The notes: generated by a model not told the origin, from the sequence alone. 64,000 bases of DNA from WTJO01 sp965660165 (GCA_965660165.1 CBFHYU010000005.1:1-64000), one strand, 5' to 3'; counted from the first letter of the stretch, positions 50,612 to 61,146 are shown. Made by a program: numbers and translations.

Positions 50612-53482
50612 CTATTCGGCGGCAATTCCCTGTTTTTTTCTGCCAAGCGCAGCTGCAACCAGCTCTTCTTGCTCGCGTTTGTGACGTGCGGCAGACCCGG
50701 TAGCAGGCGACGCTGCCTCTTTTCTGCCTGCATAGATGGCGCGGCTATTGCTCATAGATGCTTCGCCCATTGCATCATCTAGATAGTCACGCACAAATGT
50801 CCAGCTTCCCATATTTTTAGGCTCTTCTTGACACCAAACAAGCTCAGCTTTGGGTGTCTGTGCCAGAATATCTACCAGTGTTTTATGCGGGAATGGATAA
50901 ATTTGCTCAAGACGGATAATTTTTACATCGTCAATCGCATTGCTGTCTCGCTCAGCCAGCAAATCGTAATAAACCTTGCCAGAACAAATCACAACCCGCT
51001 TAACCTTTTTGTTATTTATGGCGCTACTTGCTTCATCAAAAATTCTGTGGAAGCAGGTGCCTTCTGCCATTTCAGATAAATCAGATACACATGATTTATG
51101 GCGCAATAGTGATTTTGGTGTCATCACAATAAGCGGCTTGCGGAAATCACGGTGAAGCTGACGCCTTAGCACATGAAAATAATTTGCTGGTGTTGAACAA
51201 TTTACTACCTGCATATTATCTTCTGCACATAGCTGGAGATAGCGTTCAAGCCGAGCTGACGAATGTTCAGGCCCTTGACCTTCATATCCATGTGGCAATA
51301 GCAGAACCAGCCCATTCATCCGCAACCATTTTGCTTCGCCTGAACAAATAAATTGGTCAATAACCACCTGCGCACCATTGGCAAAATCGCCAAACTGAGC
51401 TTCCCACATTACCAGCGCATTTGGTTCTGCCATCGCAAAGCCATATTCAAACCCCATCACAGATGCTTCTGATAAAGGCGAGTCAATAACTTCAAACTCT
51501 GCCTGCCCGTCAGAAAGATGAGATAGCGGGATGTAGCGCGTTTCAGATGCCTGATCAATAAAAACAGAATGGCGCTGGCTAAAAGTGCCACGACAACTAT
51601 CTTGGCCAGACAGCCGCACTTTTTTGCCCTCTAGCAACAAGGTACCAAATGCCAGATGTTCTGCTGTTGCCCAGTCTATATTCTGGCCTGAATCAAGCGC
51701 AGTACGGCGCGCATCTACGACTCGCTTCAATTTATTATGAGGCGTGATATCATCTGGAATTGTGGTGATCACCTTGCCTATTTTTTTCAGCCTATCTAGC
51801 GTTGAGGCTGTTTCACCACGCCGCTTATCGCCATAGGCTTTGGTAAAGCCTGTCCACTGGCCTTCCAGCCAGTCTGCCTTATTTGGCTTAAAGGTCATTC
51901 CAGCTTCAAATTCCGCATTAAAATAGGCTTCCTGCGAATCTAGAATTGAGGCTACTTTTTCAGCCGTCAGCACCCCTTCTTTGATCAGCTGGTCAGCATA
52001 TTTTTGCTGTGTTGTCTGTTGCTGGCTAATCTGCTTATACATCAATGGCTGAGTGAATGATGGCTCATCCCCTTCATTATGGCCAAAGCGGCGATAGCAG
52101 AAAATATCCAAGACAACATCACAGCCAAAGCTCTGGCGAAATTCAACCGCGATCCGCGCTGCATGCACGACTGCTTCTGGATCATCTCCATTCACATGGA
52201 AAATTGGCGACATCACCATCTTTGCCACATCTGTTGGATAGGGTGATGAACGTGAATAAGATGGGCTGGTCGTAAAGCCTATCTGGTTATTAACAATAAT
52301 ATGTATCGTGCCGCCTGACCGATACCCGCGTAACGCAGAAAAGGCAAAGGTTTCTGCAACAACACCCTGACCCGCAAAAGCAGCATCCCCATGTAGCAAT
52401 ATTCCTAAAACCTTGCTTCTTTCATGATCATTTATCTGATCCTGCTTTGCTCTGACACGGCCAACAACCACAGGGTCAACAATCTCAAGATGCGATGGGT
52501 TAGGGGCAAGGCTAAGGTGAATATCATTATCGTCAAACTGGCGATCTGAAGATGCGCCCATATGATATTTAACATCGCCTGAACCACCAGCTTCCTCTGG
52601 ATTTGATGGATTGCCCAAAAATTCGGAAATGATAGCTCGGAACGGCTTATCCATCACATTATGAAGCACATTTAGCCTGCCTCTATGCGGCATGCCGATA
52701 ACCGCCTCTGTCAGACCCATCTGCCCGCCACGCTTCAGAATTTGCTCAAGCGCTGGAATCAAGGCTTCACCGCCATCAAGACCAAACCGCTTTGTGCCTA
52801 TATATTTTTTATGCAGAAACTGTTCGAACTTTTCAGCCGCAACCAGCTTTTCAAAAATCGCCACCTTACCTCTATTGGTAAATTCAGTGCGATTGCCAAT
52901 AGCTTCAATCCGTTCTTGTATCCACGCTTTTTGAGCAGGGTCTTGAATATGCATAAATTCCACACCAATGGTCGAGCAATAGGTGCGGGTGACAATGTCT
53001 AGAATTTCACGCAACGTCGCTGTTTCAAGACCAAGCACATTATTGATAAAAATTGGCCTGTCATAATCTTCAGCTGTAAAGCCATAGCTAGCTGGATCAA
53101 GCTCAGGATGAATTTCTTCTTCCTGCAAATCAAGCGGGTCAAGCGTGGCCAGCAAATGGCCTCTTATTCGGTAAGCCCGTATCAGCATAATGGCGCGCAA
53201 ACTATCCAAAGTTGCACTTCTAACATCACTTGCCATCAGATCACGATTACCAGCAATGCCTTGCGCGACAGCCTTTATCGACGCTTCAGGATCATGTGCG
53301 CCAACAATCTTAGTTTCTTCTTTACCCCAGCTTGGCTTATATTCTGCTGTGTCCGTGAATGCGCCAAACATCTCGAACCATTCTGCCCATTCAACTGGCA
53401 CAGAAGACGGATTTTGTTGCCATGCAGTTTGCATTTCAGAAATGAATGTTGCATTAGCGCCTGAAAGCAATGATGAATCCAT
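50612..53482 (-). CDS. sucA: 2-oxoglutarate dehydrogenase E1
   Basis: Thiamine-diphosphate decarboxylase subunit. The 956-residue protein has the N-terminal ~45-residue E2-binding segment, the ThDP-binding region around IGMPHRGRLNVLHN and HGDAAFAGQGVVAET, FCYRRFGHNEGDEPSFTQP and the C-terminal region QEEPKNMGSWTF. Length is normal for bacterial SucA. AGGGGGCAC lies just before the ATG. The 109-base gap to sucD may contain a promoter, but I see none of good quality. Confidence 0.97.
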   Translation of the reverse strand: MDSSLLSGANATFISEMQTAWQQNPSSVPVEWAEWFEMFGAFTDTAEYKPSWGKEETKIVGAHDPEASIKAVAQGIAGNRDLMASDVRSATLDSLRAIMLIRAYRIRGHLLATLDPLDLQEEEIHPELDPASYGFTAEDYDRPIFINNVLGLETATLREILDIVTRTYCSTIGVEFMHIQDPAQKAWIQERIEAIGNRTEFTNRGKVAIFEKLVAAEKFEQFLHKKYIGTKRFGLDGGEALIPALEQILKRGGQMGLTEAVIGMPHRGRLNVLHNVMDKPFRAIISEFLGNPSNPEEAGGSGDVKYHMGASSDRQFDDNDIHLSLAPNPSHLEIVDPVVVGRVRAKQDQINDHERSKVLGILLHGDAAFAGQGVVAETFAFSALRGYRSGGTIHIIVNNQIGFTTSPSYSRSSPYPTDVAKMVMSPIFHVNGDDPEAVVHAARIAVEFRQSFGCDVVLDIFCYRRFGHNEGDEPSFTQPLMYKQISQQQTTQQKYADQLIKEGVLTAEKVASILDSQEAYFNAEFEAGMTFKPNKADWLEGQWTGFTKAYGDKRRGETASTLDRLKKIGKVITTIPDDITPHNKLKRVVDARRTALDSGQNIDWATAEHLAFGTLLLEGKKVRLSGQDSCRGTFSQRHSVFIDQASETRYIPLSHLSDGQAEFEVIDSPLSEASVMGFEYGFAMAEPNALVMWEAQFGDFANGAQVVIDQFICSGEAKWLRMNGLVLLLPHGYEGQGPEHSSARLERYLQLCAEDNMQVVNCSTPANYFHVLRRQLHRDFRKPLIVMTPKSLLRHKSCVSDLSEMAEGTCFHRIFDEASSAINNKKVKRVVICSGKVYYDLLAERDSNAIDDVKIIRLEQIYPFPHKTLVDILAQTPKAELVWCQEEPKNMGSWTFVRDYLDDAMGEASMSNSRAIYAGRKEAASPATGSAARHKREQEELVAAALGRKKQGIAAE

Positions 53483-53591
53483 GCGTGTGCCCCCTCAGAA
53501 CGGTATTTGGGTCAATCTCAAAAAAAACATTGTCTTATTTCACCTTAACTTACCTATTCAGGCAAGCCTAATGGCGCCTCTTTTTCCTGTT

Positions 53592-54473
53592 TTAAGATGA
53601 TTTTGCGATCGCTTGCAACACAGCATCCCCTAGTCCAGAGGGTGATTCTGCCATCACAAAGCCTGATTTCTGCATCGCCGCAATCTTATCTGAAGCTGCA
53701 CCTGAACCACCCGCAACAATCGCGCCAGCATGACCCATCCGCCTGCCTGGTGGCGCTGTTTGGCCTGCAATAAAGCCAGCTATTGGTTTTTTGTTCGGCT
53801 GGGCTGCATAAAATTCGGCCGCCTCTTCTTCTGCAGATCCTCCGATTTCACCAATCATTACAATGGCTTCTGTCTGATCATCTGCAAGAAACATATCTAG
53901 ACAATCAATAAAATTCGTACCATTCACAGGATCGCCACCAATGCCGATACAGGTTGACTGGCCAAGACCAGCAGCTGTTGTTTGTGCAACCGCTTCATAG
54001 GTAAGTGTGCCTGAACGAGACACAATCCCTACCTTGCCTACCTGATGAATATGGCCTGGCATAATACCGATTTTGCATGCGCCAGGTGTGATAACACCAG
54101 GACAGTTCGGGCCAATAAGCCTGCTAGAAGAACCAACAAGCGCACGTTTTACCGCCACCATATCATTTACTGGAATACCTTCGGTAATGCAGACGATAAG
54201 CGGCATGTTCGCGTCAATTGCCTCTAGGATAGAATCAGCGGCAAATGGCGGCGGCACATAGATAACAGTTGCATTTGCATCTGTTTGCGCCATTGCATGA
54301 GCGACTGAATCAAATACTGGCAGGCCAAGATGTGTCTGACCGCCTTTCCCGGGCGTAACACCACCAACCATATTGGTGCCATAGGCAATTGCTTGTTCAC
54401 TATGAAATGTGCCTTGTGCGCCTGTAAAGCCCTGACAGATTAAGCGTGTATCGTTACCAACTAGGACAGCCAT
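53592..54473 (-). CDS. sucD: Succinyl-CoA synthetase alpha subunit
   Basis: Subunit with the phosphohistidine and CoA site. The 293 residues contain the CoA-binding Rossmann part (CQGFTGAQGTFHSEQAI), GPNCPGVITPG, and the phosphorylated His248 in GRRMGHAGAIVAGG. It starts 2 bases after sucC, so the pair is translationally coupled. It would conserve the energy of succinyl-CoA as ATP or GTP. Confidence 0.98.
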   Translation of the reverse strand: MAVLVGNDTRLICQGFTGAQGTFHSEQAIAYGTNMVGGVTPGKGGQTHLGLPVFDSVAHAMAQTDANATVIYVPPPFAADSILEAIDANMPLIVCITEGIPVNDMVAVKRALVGSSSRLIGPNCPGVITPGACKIGIMPGHIHQVGKVGIVSRSGTLTYEAVAQTTAAGLGQSTCIGIGGDPVNGTNFIDCLDMFLADDQTEAIVMIGEIGGSAEEEAAEFYAAQPNKKPIAGFIAGQTAPPGRRMGHAGAIVAGGSGAASDKIAAMQKSGFVMAESPSGLGDAVLQAIAKSS

Positions 54474-54475
54474 AA

Positions 54476-55642
54476 CTATTCCCCCTTCACAGCAGCGACA
54501 ATTTTCTTTGCTGCATCACCTAGATTATCGGCTGATATGATTTTCAGACCTGATTCTGCCATAATAGCTTTGCCTTTTTCAACGTTGGTGCCTTCTAGCC
54601 TGACAACCAAAGGCTTGGTTAGACCCAAATTGCGGGCAGCCGTTACGACCCCTTCAGCGATCACATCACATCTCATAATGCCGCCGAAAATATTGACCAA
54701 AATGCCTTCAACATTTTTATCTGACAGGATGATTTTGAAGGCTTCTGTTACTTTTTCGGTCGTTGCCGCACCACCAACATCAAGGAAATTAGCAGGCTCT
54801 GCACCTTCTAGCTTAATAATATCCATCGTGGCCATAGCCAGCCCTGCACCATTGACCATACAGCCAATACTGCCATCAAGTTTGATATAGTTTAGATCAA
54901 ACTCAGATGCCTTTACTTCGCTTTCATCTTCTTCGCTTAAATCGCGTAATGCCAACACCTCTGGCTGACGGTAAAGGGCATTATCGTCAAATCCCATTTT
55001 GGCATCTAGTGCCAGCAAATCCCCTGAGGAGGTCACGACAAGTGGGTTAATCTCAATCAATGAGGCATCTAACCCACAAAATGCGTCATACATGCCCGTC
55101 AAAAATACCCCTGCCTGTTTAGCTGTCTGAGCGTCTAGCTTTAATGCCTGAGAAACCGCTCTGATATGATGCGGTTTCAGGCCTGTTGCTGGATCAATAG
55201 AGATAGTGGCAATCTTTTCAGGTGTTTCTGCAGCTACTTTTTCAATATCCATCCCGCCTTCGGTCGAGGCAATAATGGTAATGCGCGAGCTTGCCCTATC
55301 TACCAACATCGACAGATATAGCTCTGTGCCAATATCACAACCTTCTTCAATATAGAGCCGTTGTACTTCTTTGCCTGATGGCCCTGTCTGATGGGTTACC
55401 AGCACTGAGCCTAACAGGCGTGTTGCTTCTGCTTCAACTTCTTCAACTGTTTTGACAACTTTCACACCACCTGCTTTACCTCTACCGCCGGCATGTATTT
55501 GTGCTTTCACAACCTTTACATCTGTGCTGATTGATTTTGCGGCCTCAACAGCTTCTGCTACTGAAAAAGCGGCAATCCCATGAGGCACATTCACATTATA
55601 TTGCTTTAGCAGTGCCTTTGCTTGATGTTCGTGAATATTCAT
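54476..55642 (-). CDS. sucC: Succinyl-CoA synthetase beta subunit
   Basis: ATP-grasp subunit. The 388 residues start MNIHEHQAKALLKQYNVNVP, include the nucleotide-binding VKAQIHAGGRGKAGGVK, and end with the CoA-ligase fold containing FLDVGGAATTEKV and VNIFGGIMRCD. Length normal. It is 100 bases downstream of mdh, beyond the mdh terminator, so a separate promoter is likely in that gap. Confidence 0.98.
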   Translation of the reverse strand: MNIHEHQAKALLKQYNVNVPHGIAAFSVAEAVEAAKSISTDVKVVKAQIHAGGRGKAGGVKVVKTVEEVEAEATRLLGSVLVTHQTGPSGKEVQRLYIEEGCDIGTELYLSMLVDRASSRITIIASTEGGMDIEKVAAETPEKIATISIDPATGLKPHHIRAVSQALKLDAQTAKQAGVFLTGMYDAFCGLDASLIEINPLVVTSSGDLLALDAKMGFDDNALYRQPEVLALRDLSEEDESEVKASEFDLNYIKLDGSIGCMVNGAGLAMATMDIIKLEGAEPANFLDVGGAATTEKVTEAFKIILSDKNVEGILVNIFGGIMRCDVIAEGVVTAARNLGLTKPLVVRLEGTNVEKGKAIMAESGLKIISADNLGDAAKKIVAAVKGE

Positions 55643-55730
55643 ACCCTATCTTCCCCTGTCCTTATCCTACGCTCTAAGTTATTAAACTCTGGCAATCGTT
55701 ACAATAAGATTAAAAAACTGGAACATTAAC

Positions 55731-55756
55731 AAAAAAACGGGTCTATTCGACCCGTT
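55731..55756 (-). terminator. Rho-independent terminator overlapping the mdh stop codon
   Basis: On the minus strand AACGGGTC (55756-55749) pairs with GACCCGTT (55743-55736) around a 5-base loop, followed by a T run ending at 55731. The loop and stem contain the last codons and the TAG of mdh. It separates mdh from sucCD transcription in the supercluster. Confidence 0.82.
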
Positions 55757-56693
55757 CCACTATTTCATTTAACGCCTTCACAGCATCAACAGAATGGCTA
55801 AACATGGATTGTTCAGCCTCATTAAGCTGAATTTCGACAATACGCTCAACCCCGCCTGCACCAATAATCACAGGCACACCTACATAAAGCCCATCAAGAC
55901 CATAGGCGCCATCAACATATGCAGCACATGGCAATAGACGTTTTTTGTCCTTAAGATAAGCATCTGCCATTTCAATCGCAGATGAAGCAGGTGCATAAAA
56001 TGCTGACCCTGTTTTTAGCAATCCAACTATTTCAGCGCCACCATCACGAGTGCGCTGAACAATCTCGTCAATCTTCTGCTGGCTTGACCATCCCATCTTA
56101 ATAAGGTCTGGTACTGGAATACCAGCAACAGCCGAATAGCGTGTCAGCGGTACCATCGTATCGCCATGACCCCCCAGCACAAAGGCTGTTACATCTTGCA
56201 CAGATACATTGAATTCTTCAGCAAGAAAATATCTGAAGCGCGCACTATCAAGCACGCCTGCCATCCCCACAACATGAGAATGCGGCAAACCAGAGGCACG
56301 TTGCAACACCCCAACCATCGCATCAAGCGGGTTTGTGATACAGATAACAAAGGCGTGCGGACAGTTATTTTTAATGCCCTCACCTACTTGGGTCATTACT
56401 TTGGTATTGATGCCGACCAGATCATCACGGCTCATGCCTGGCTTACGCGCTACCCCTGCGGTAACAATAACCACATCAGCGCCAGCTAGCGCATCATATC
56501 CGTTTGCACCGCCAACAACTGCGTTAAACCCTTCAATAGGAGAGGATTGTGCAATATCCAAAGCCTTGCCTTGCGGAATACCTTCTGCAATATCAAATAA
56601 GCTTACATCGCCCAATTCTTTGAGCCCTGCTAGCATAGCCAATGTTCCGCCAATATTCCCTGCGCCGACAAGTGCAATTTTGTGACGTGCCAT
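55743..56693 (-). CDS. mdh: Malate dehydrogenase (LDH-like type)
   Basis: NAD-dependent oxidation of malate to oxaloacetate. The 316-residue enzyme is of the lactate-dehydrogenase-like type: VGAGNIGGTLAML for NAD, then GVARKPGMSR with the substrate arginines (83, 89), Arg152, and catalytic His176 in GGHGDTMVPL. AGGAGAG lies 5 bases before the ATG. The 211-base gap to zapE has no gene and is expected to contain the promoter. Confidence 0.97.
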   Translation of the reverse strand: MARHKIALVGAGNIGGTLAMLAGLKELGDVSLFDIAEGIPQGKALDIAQSSPIEGFNAVVGGANGYDALAGADVVIVTAGVARKPGMSRDDLVGINTKVMTQVGEGIKNNCPHAFVICITNPLDAMVGVLQRASGLPHSHVVGMAGVLDSARFRYFLAEEFNVSVQDVTAFVLGGHGDTMVPLTRYSAVAGIPVPDLIKMGWSSQQKIDEIVQRTRDGGAEIVGLLKTGSAFYAPASSAIEMADAYLKDKKRLLPCAAYVDGAYGLDGLYVGVPVIIGAGGVERIVEIQLNEAEQSMFSHSVDAVKALNEIVERVE

Positions 56694-56904
56694 CTCAACT
56701 CTCCTGAAAATTCATTATGTTATCCCCCTGATTCACCTGACCCTATATAAAGACATTACTAGCATTATCGCTAGGAATATGGCTTCTGCCAGCATCAGAT
56801 AAAAAAGATGTCCTCTACCTACCTAATTCGAGCCAGAATCGCAAGTATCTAACGTCAATTGACCACTGTTATTCTGATTGTTCTGTTCAATAGGCAATTG
56901 CGTG

Positions 56905-58020
56905 TCATACCCGTTGTTCTAGCTGAGACATTTGGGTGAGGCGGGAGCTGGTGCGCGAAAACTCAAACGCCCATTGCTGACCACAATATAGCTGGTCAAT
57001 TGGCGCGGCAGCACTAGCAATCAGAAATCTGCCTCTGTCATACAACGCATCTACCAGCCACATAAAACGGCGCGCTTCATTTTGAAGCTGGTCATCAAGC
57101 ACGGGAATATCACGCAAAATAATACCAGCAAACCTGTCTGCAACTGCCAAATAATCTGCTGCGGCAAGCGGCTGGGCACATAGCTGATCAAAATTGCAAT
57201 CTGCAATATCACCAGCTATCCTGTCAAATGCTAGATATCTGCCTGCCACCATTATCTTTTCAGCATGGTGAGAGGTGTGACCTGCAACTGAGGTAAAAAT
57301 ATCATCAAGCCGCTGGTCTATCATATCATCATGGCTGTTATGCCAAGTGGAAATGCCATCTAGCGCCTGTTGCCGCCAATCCATACCATCTTCAATTTTC
57401 TGGATAAGATTACTTGCTTCAAGCGCATCAATGAAGGGCAGGAATCTATCTCTATGCAGCCCGTTCAGATAAAGCGAGCGAGGATGACGATTAGAGGTAG
57501 CAACCAGCACCATATCTCTTTGCCACAGACTATCAAATAGCCGTTTCAGAATCATCGCATCTGCAATATCCCTGACTTCCATTTCATCAAAGCAGATGAT
57601 TCTGCCAGACGAGATCATCTGATTGGCGGCTGTATCAATAGCATCATCATTACCAGCTTTCCTGGCTTTATCTATCAGATCATGCGCAGACATCATAAAA
57701 TCATGGAAATGAAAACGCTGGCTTGCCCCTGATGGCAGGCTGTCATGGAACAGATCCATCAGCATGGTTTTTCCCCTACCAACACCGCCATGAAGATACA
57801 GCCCGTCTGGCGGGCTGGTCTGTTTTGAAAATAGCTTACCAAGACGTGATGTGAGGCGCGGCTTGTCTGCCTGTAAATAGCCTGATGCATCAAGCCTGTC
57901 ATATAGTGCCTGAAGCGCCAGAATAGCAGTATGCTGGCCATCATCAGCAGACAGGGCGCCGGTATCAATCAGCCTGTGATAGCGCGCTAAAATATTATCC
58001 TTAGTCTCTGGCGCGGCCAT
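56905..58020 (-). CDS. zapE: AFG1-like ATPase / cell division protein ZapE
   Basis: P-loop ATPase of the AFG1/ZapE family. Walker A is GGVGRGKTMLMDL at about 78-90 and Walker B is IICFDEMEVRDIADA. E. coli ZapE acts on the Z-ring and the mitochondrial relative assists respiratory complex turnover. Its ATG follows the sdhB TAA without a gap, so it is likely translated with the succinate dehydrogenase genes, an order seen in many alphaproteobacteria. Confidence 0.93.
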   Translation of the reverse strand: MAAPETKDNILARYHRLIDTGALSADDGQHTAILALQALYDRLDASGYLQADKPRLTSRLGKLFSKQTSPPDGLYLHGGVGRGKTMLMDLFHDSLPSGASQRFHFHDFMMSAHDLIDKARKAGNDDAIDTAANQMISSGRIICFDEMEVRDIADAMILKRLFDSLWQRDMVLVATSNRHPRSLYLNGLHRDRFLPFIDALEASNLIQKIEDGMDWRQQALDGISTWHNSHDDMIDQRLDDIFTSVAGHTSHHAEKIMVAGRYLAFDRIAGDIADCNFDQLCAQPLAAADYLAVADRFAGIILRDIPVLDDQLQNEARRFMWLVDALYDRGRFLIASAAAPIDQLYCGQQWAFEFSRTSSRLTQMSQLEQRV

Positions 58021-58803
58021 TTAGGCCTGCCGCTGAACCATAAGCTTTTTAATTTCGGCAATCGCCTTGCCAGGATTAAGACCCTTAGGACAGGTTTTCG
58101 CGCAATTCATAATGGTATGACAACGATATAGTCTGAATGGGTCTTCAAGATTATCCAGACGCTCGCCAGTATATTCATCTCGGCTATCCACAATCCAGCG
58201 ATATGCCTGCAATAGCACAGCAGGGCCTAGATATCTGTCACCATTCCACCAGTAAGACGGGCAGGAAGTGGAACAGCTAAAACACAGCACACATTCCCAT
58301 AAGCCATCTAGCTGGTCTCTATCTTCAACAGATTGTTTGCGTTCCGCGCCCTCTGGCTCGACTGTCTTTGTCTTTAGCCATGGCTCAATAGAGGTAAGCT
58401 GGGCATAGGCATGGGTTAAATCTGGCACCAGATCTTTTACCACTGGCATATGCGGAAGCGGGTAAATCGCAACATCTTCTTTTACATCATCAATCGATTT
58501 AAGACAGGCAAGCGTATTGCCGCCATCAATATTCATCGAACATGACCCACAAATACCCTCGCGGCAAGACCGTCTGAAGGTTAGGCTAGAATCTATCTCA
58601 TTTTTGATCTTGATCAGCGCATCAAGCACCATCGGGCCGCATGTATCAAGATCAATCTCAAAGGTATCAAGACGTGGATTATCCTCATCATCAGGAGACC
58701 AGCGATAAATCGCAAATGTCTTGGTATTCTGTGCGCCTTCAGGCGCTGGATGATGCACACCCTGTTCTACTTTGGAATGGTTCGGCAAAGTAAATTGTGC
58801 CAT
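58021..58803 (-). CDS. sdhB: Succinate dehydrogenase iron-sulfur subunit
   Basis: Carries electrons from SdhA to quinone. The 260 residues contain the 2Fe-2S cysteines in CREGICGSCSMNIDG and a later Cys, then 4Fe-4S and 3Fe-4S motifs CVLCFSCSTSCPSYWWN and CHTIMNCAKTCPKGLNP. The quinone-site Trp-rich region is present. Located 40 bases after sdhA, and its TAA stop abuts the zapE ATG. Confidence 0.98.
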   Translation of the reverse strand: MAQFTLPNHSKVEQGVHHPAPEGAQNTKTFAIYRWSPDDEDNPRLDTFEIDLDTCGPMVLDALIKIKNEIDSSLTFRRSCREGICGSCSMNIDGGNTLACLKSIDDVKEDVAIYPLPHMPVVKDLVPDLTHAYAQLTSIEPWLKTKTVEPEGAERKQSVEDRDQLDGLWECVLCFSCSTSCPSYWWNGDRYLGPAVLLQAYRWIVDSRDEYTGERLDNLEDPFRLYRCHTIMNCAKTCPKGLNPGKAIAEIKKLMVQRQA

Positions 58804-58843
58804 AAAACAGACCCCCGATTAAACCCTTATTTCTCTATTCAGC

Positions 58844-60634
58844 CTAATAGACCCGCGCTACTGGCGGAATAGACTGTACCTCATTTGTCAATGTAGACAT
58901 GGTGACATCACGATAATTGACTGTTGATTTATTATGTTCATCCAACCACATCACTGTATGTTTCATCCAGTTCTCATCATCTCTATCTGGAAAATCTTCA
59001 TGGGCATGCGCGCCACGTGATTCAGTGCGCTGATGGGCTGAACGCACCGTCACAAGCGCTTGGCTTACTAAATTTTCAAGCTCTAGGGCTTCGACCAAAT
59101 CTGTGTTCCAGATTAGTGATCTGTCTTCAATGCCAACTGATGGTAGCATAGAGGCAATATCATCCATCTTTTTCACGCCCTCATCAAGTGACTGGCCAGA
59201 GCGGAACACAGCTGCATATTGCTGCATAGCACGTTGCATTTCAAGCCGAACAGCACCAACCTTCTCTTTGCCTTTGGCATGACGCATTCTGTCAAGCCTG
59301 TCTAGCGCCTTGTCAGTTGACTGCTTATCAGGCGGCGGTAATGCTGCGCCTGCGGTGACTGTTTCTGCCGCCCGATGCGCTGCTGCCCGTCCAAATACAA
59401 CAATATCAAGCAGCGAGTTTGTACCAAGACGGTTTGCCCCATGCACTGACACACAGGCGGCCTCACCAATGGCCATCAGCCCGCCTGCCACACGGTTTGG
59501 ATCATCTGCAGTCGGAGATAATACTTCACCATGATAATTCGTCGGAATACCGCCCATATTATAATGCACAGTCGGCAATACAGGAATAGGCTCTTTGGTG
59601 ATATCCACACCGCAGAAAATACGCGCTGTCTCAGTAATGCCTGGCAATCTTTCATGCAGGGTGTCTGCATCAATATGCTCAAGATGAAGCATAATATGAT
59701 CTTTATTTGGCCCTACGCCGCGACCTTCATTTATTTCAATCGTCATTGCCCGACTAACCACATCACGGCTAGCTAGGTCTTTGGCGGTTGGTGCATATCT
59801 CTCCATAAACCGCTCACCTTCAGAATTAGTGAGATAGCCGCCTTCACCACGAGCGCCTTCGGTAATCAGAACACCTGCGCCATAAATACCTGTTGGGTGG
59901 AATTGCACAAATTCCATATCCTGAAGCGGCAATCCAGCACGCAAGGCCATAGCATTGCCATCTCCTGTGCAGGTATGCGCCGATGTGCATGAGAAATAGA
60001 CACGGCCATATCCACCTGTTGCTAGCACAGTGCGCTGACCCAAAAAGCGATGTAATGAGCCATCTTCCATAGCAAGCGCCAATACACCCTGACAATTACC
60101 CGCATCATCCATGATCAGATCAATCGCATAATATTCGACAAAAAACTCTGCCTTATGCCGAAGACATTGCTGATATAGTGTATGTAGAATGGCATGGCCT
60201 GTACGATCTGCCGCTGCACAGGCACGGCGCGCAATAGATTTACCATAATCTAGCGTATGGCCACCAAATGGGCGCTGATAGATATTACCATCTTCTGTCC
60301 GAGAGAATGGCACGCCATAATGTTCAAGCTCAATCACAGACGGAATCGCATTTCGGCACATATATTCGATGGCATCCTGATCGCCAAGCCAGTCAGACCC
60401 TTTGACAGTATCATACATATGATATTGCCAGTTATCACCTTCGCCCATATTGTTCAGCGCTGCCCCGATACCGCCTTGTGCAGCAACAGTGTGCGAGCGT
60501 GTCGGAAATACTTTGGTAATACAGGCGGTGCGCAAATTCGAGGTAGACATGCCTAATGTTGCCCGTAATCCAGCGCCACCAGCGCCAACCACAATCACAT
60601 CATAATGATGGTCTGTAATCTCATATGCACTCAT
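58844..60634 (-). CDS. sdhA: Succinate dehydrogenase flavoprotein subunit
   Basis: Oxidises succinate to fumarate on the cytoplasmic side. The 596-residue protein has VVGAGGAGLRATLG, the covalent FAD histidine His48 in TRSHTVAAQGGI, the catalytic HPTG region and RGEGGYLTNSEGERFMERYA, and C-terminal DFPDRDDENWMKHT. The gene is 110 bases downstream of sdhD. Confidence 0.98.
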   Translation of the reverse strand: MSAYEITDHHYDVIVVGAGGAGLRATLGMSTSNLRTACITKVFPTRSHTVAAQGGIGAALNNMGEGDNWQYHMYDTVKGSDWLGDQDAIEYMCRNAIPSVIELEHYGVPFSRTEDGNIYQRPFGGHTLDYGKSIARRACAAADRTGHAILHTLYQQCLRHKAEFFVEYYAIDLIMDDAGNCQGVLALAMEDGSLHRFLGQRTVLATGGYGRVYFSCTSAHTCTGDGNAMALRAGLPLQDMEFVQFHPTGIYGAGVLITEGARGEGGYLTNSEGERFMERYAPTAKDLASRDVVSRAMTIEINEGRGVGPNKDHIMLHLEHIDADTLHERLPGITETARIFCGVDITKEPIPVLPTVHYNMGGIPTNYHGEVLSPTADDPNRVAGGLMAIGEAACVSVHGANRLGTNSLLDIVVFGRAAAHRAAETVTAGAALPPPDKQSTDKALDRLDRMRHAKGKEKVGAVRLEMQRAMQQYAAVFRSGQSLDEGVKKMDDIASMLPSVGIEDRSLIWNTDLVEALELENLVSQALVTVRSAHQRTESRGAHAHEDFPDRDDENWMKHTVMWLDEHNKSTVNYRDVTMSTLTNEVQSIPPVARVY

Positions 60635-60744
60635 ATTTTTTTCTCCAACTGATCACACAACAAAGCTATCGTTTATGACCATTATTGACACTATAACGTC
60701 TGAATATAATATAGCTGGCCTAGCCGATAAGTGAAGCCAGCTTT

Positions 60745-61134
60745 CTATAATGCGATTTTCAAAATGCTGAACAAGCTCAGGCTTGCTAGCAAAATGGCCA
60801 GCATTTTGACCATAATCAACGCGATCATCCGAACTGTCTCATTGCCAACATAATCTTCAAGTACCACCTGAAGCCCTAATGCGGCATGCCAGAACCCAAC
60901 CCCGACAAACAACAGCATGATAGTTGCATTTACAGGATGGCTGATAAGCGATACTGCCTGCTGATAATCCGCACCAGACAGGCTGAATATAAGCCAAATC
61001 ATCCAGCAAATTAACGGCAACATGGCGATTGCTGTTAGGCGCTGATGCCACCAATGCGACAGGCCAGATTTTGCGGCACCTAGCCCTCTTACCTTGCCAA
61101 GCGGCGTTCTCATACTATGTGCTTTATGTGCCAT
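60745..61134 (-). CDS. sdhD: Succinate dehydrogenase membrane anchor SdhD
   Basis: Hydrophobic anchor subunit, 129 residues with three transmembrane helices. The heme/quinone signature is present as FWHAALGLQVVLEDYV. The N-terminus LGAAKSGLSHWWHQRLTAIAM is typical. Lies between sdhC and sdhA, 12 bases after sdhC. Confidence 0.95.
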   Translation of the reverse strand: MAHKAHSMRTPLGKVRGLGAAKSGLSHWWHQRLTAIAMLPLICWMIWLIFSLSGADYQQAVSLISHPVNATIMLLFVGVGFWHAALGLQVVLEDYVGNETVRMIALIMVKMLAILLASLSLFSILKIAL

Positions 61135-61146
61135 CTTCGCCCCCCC

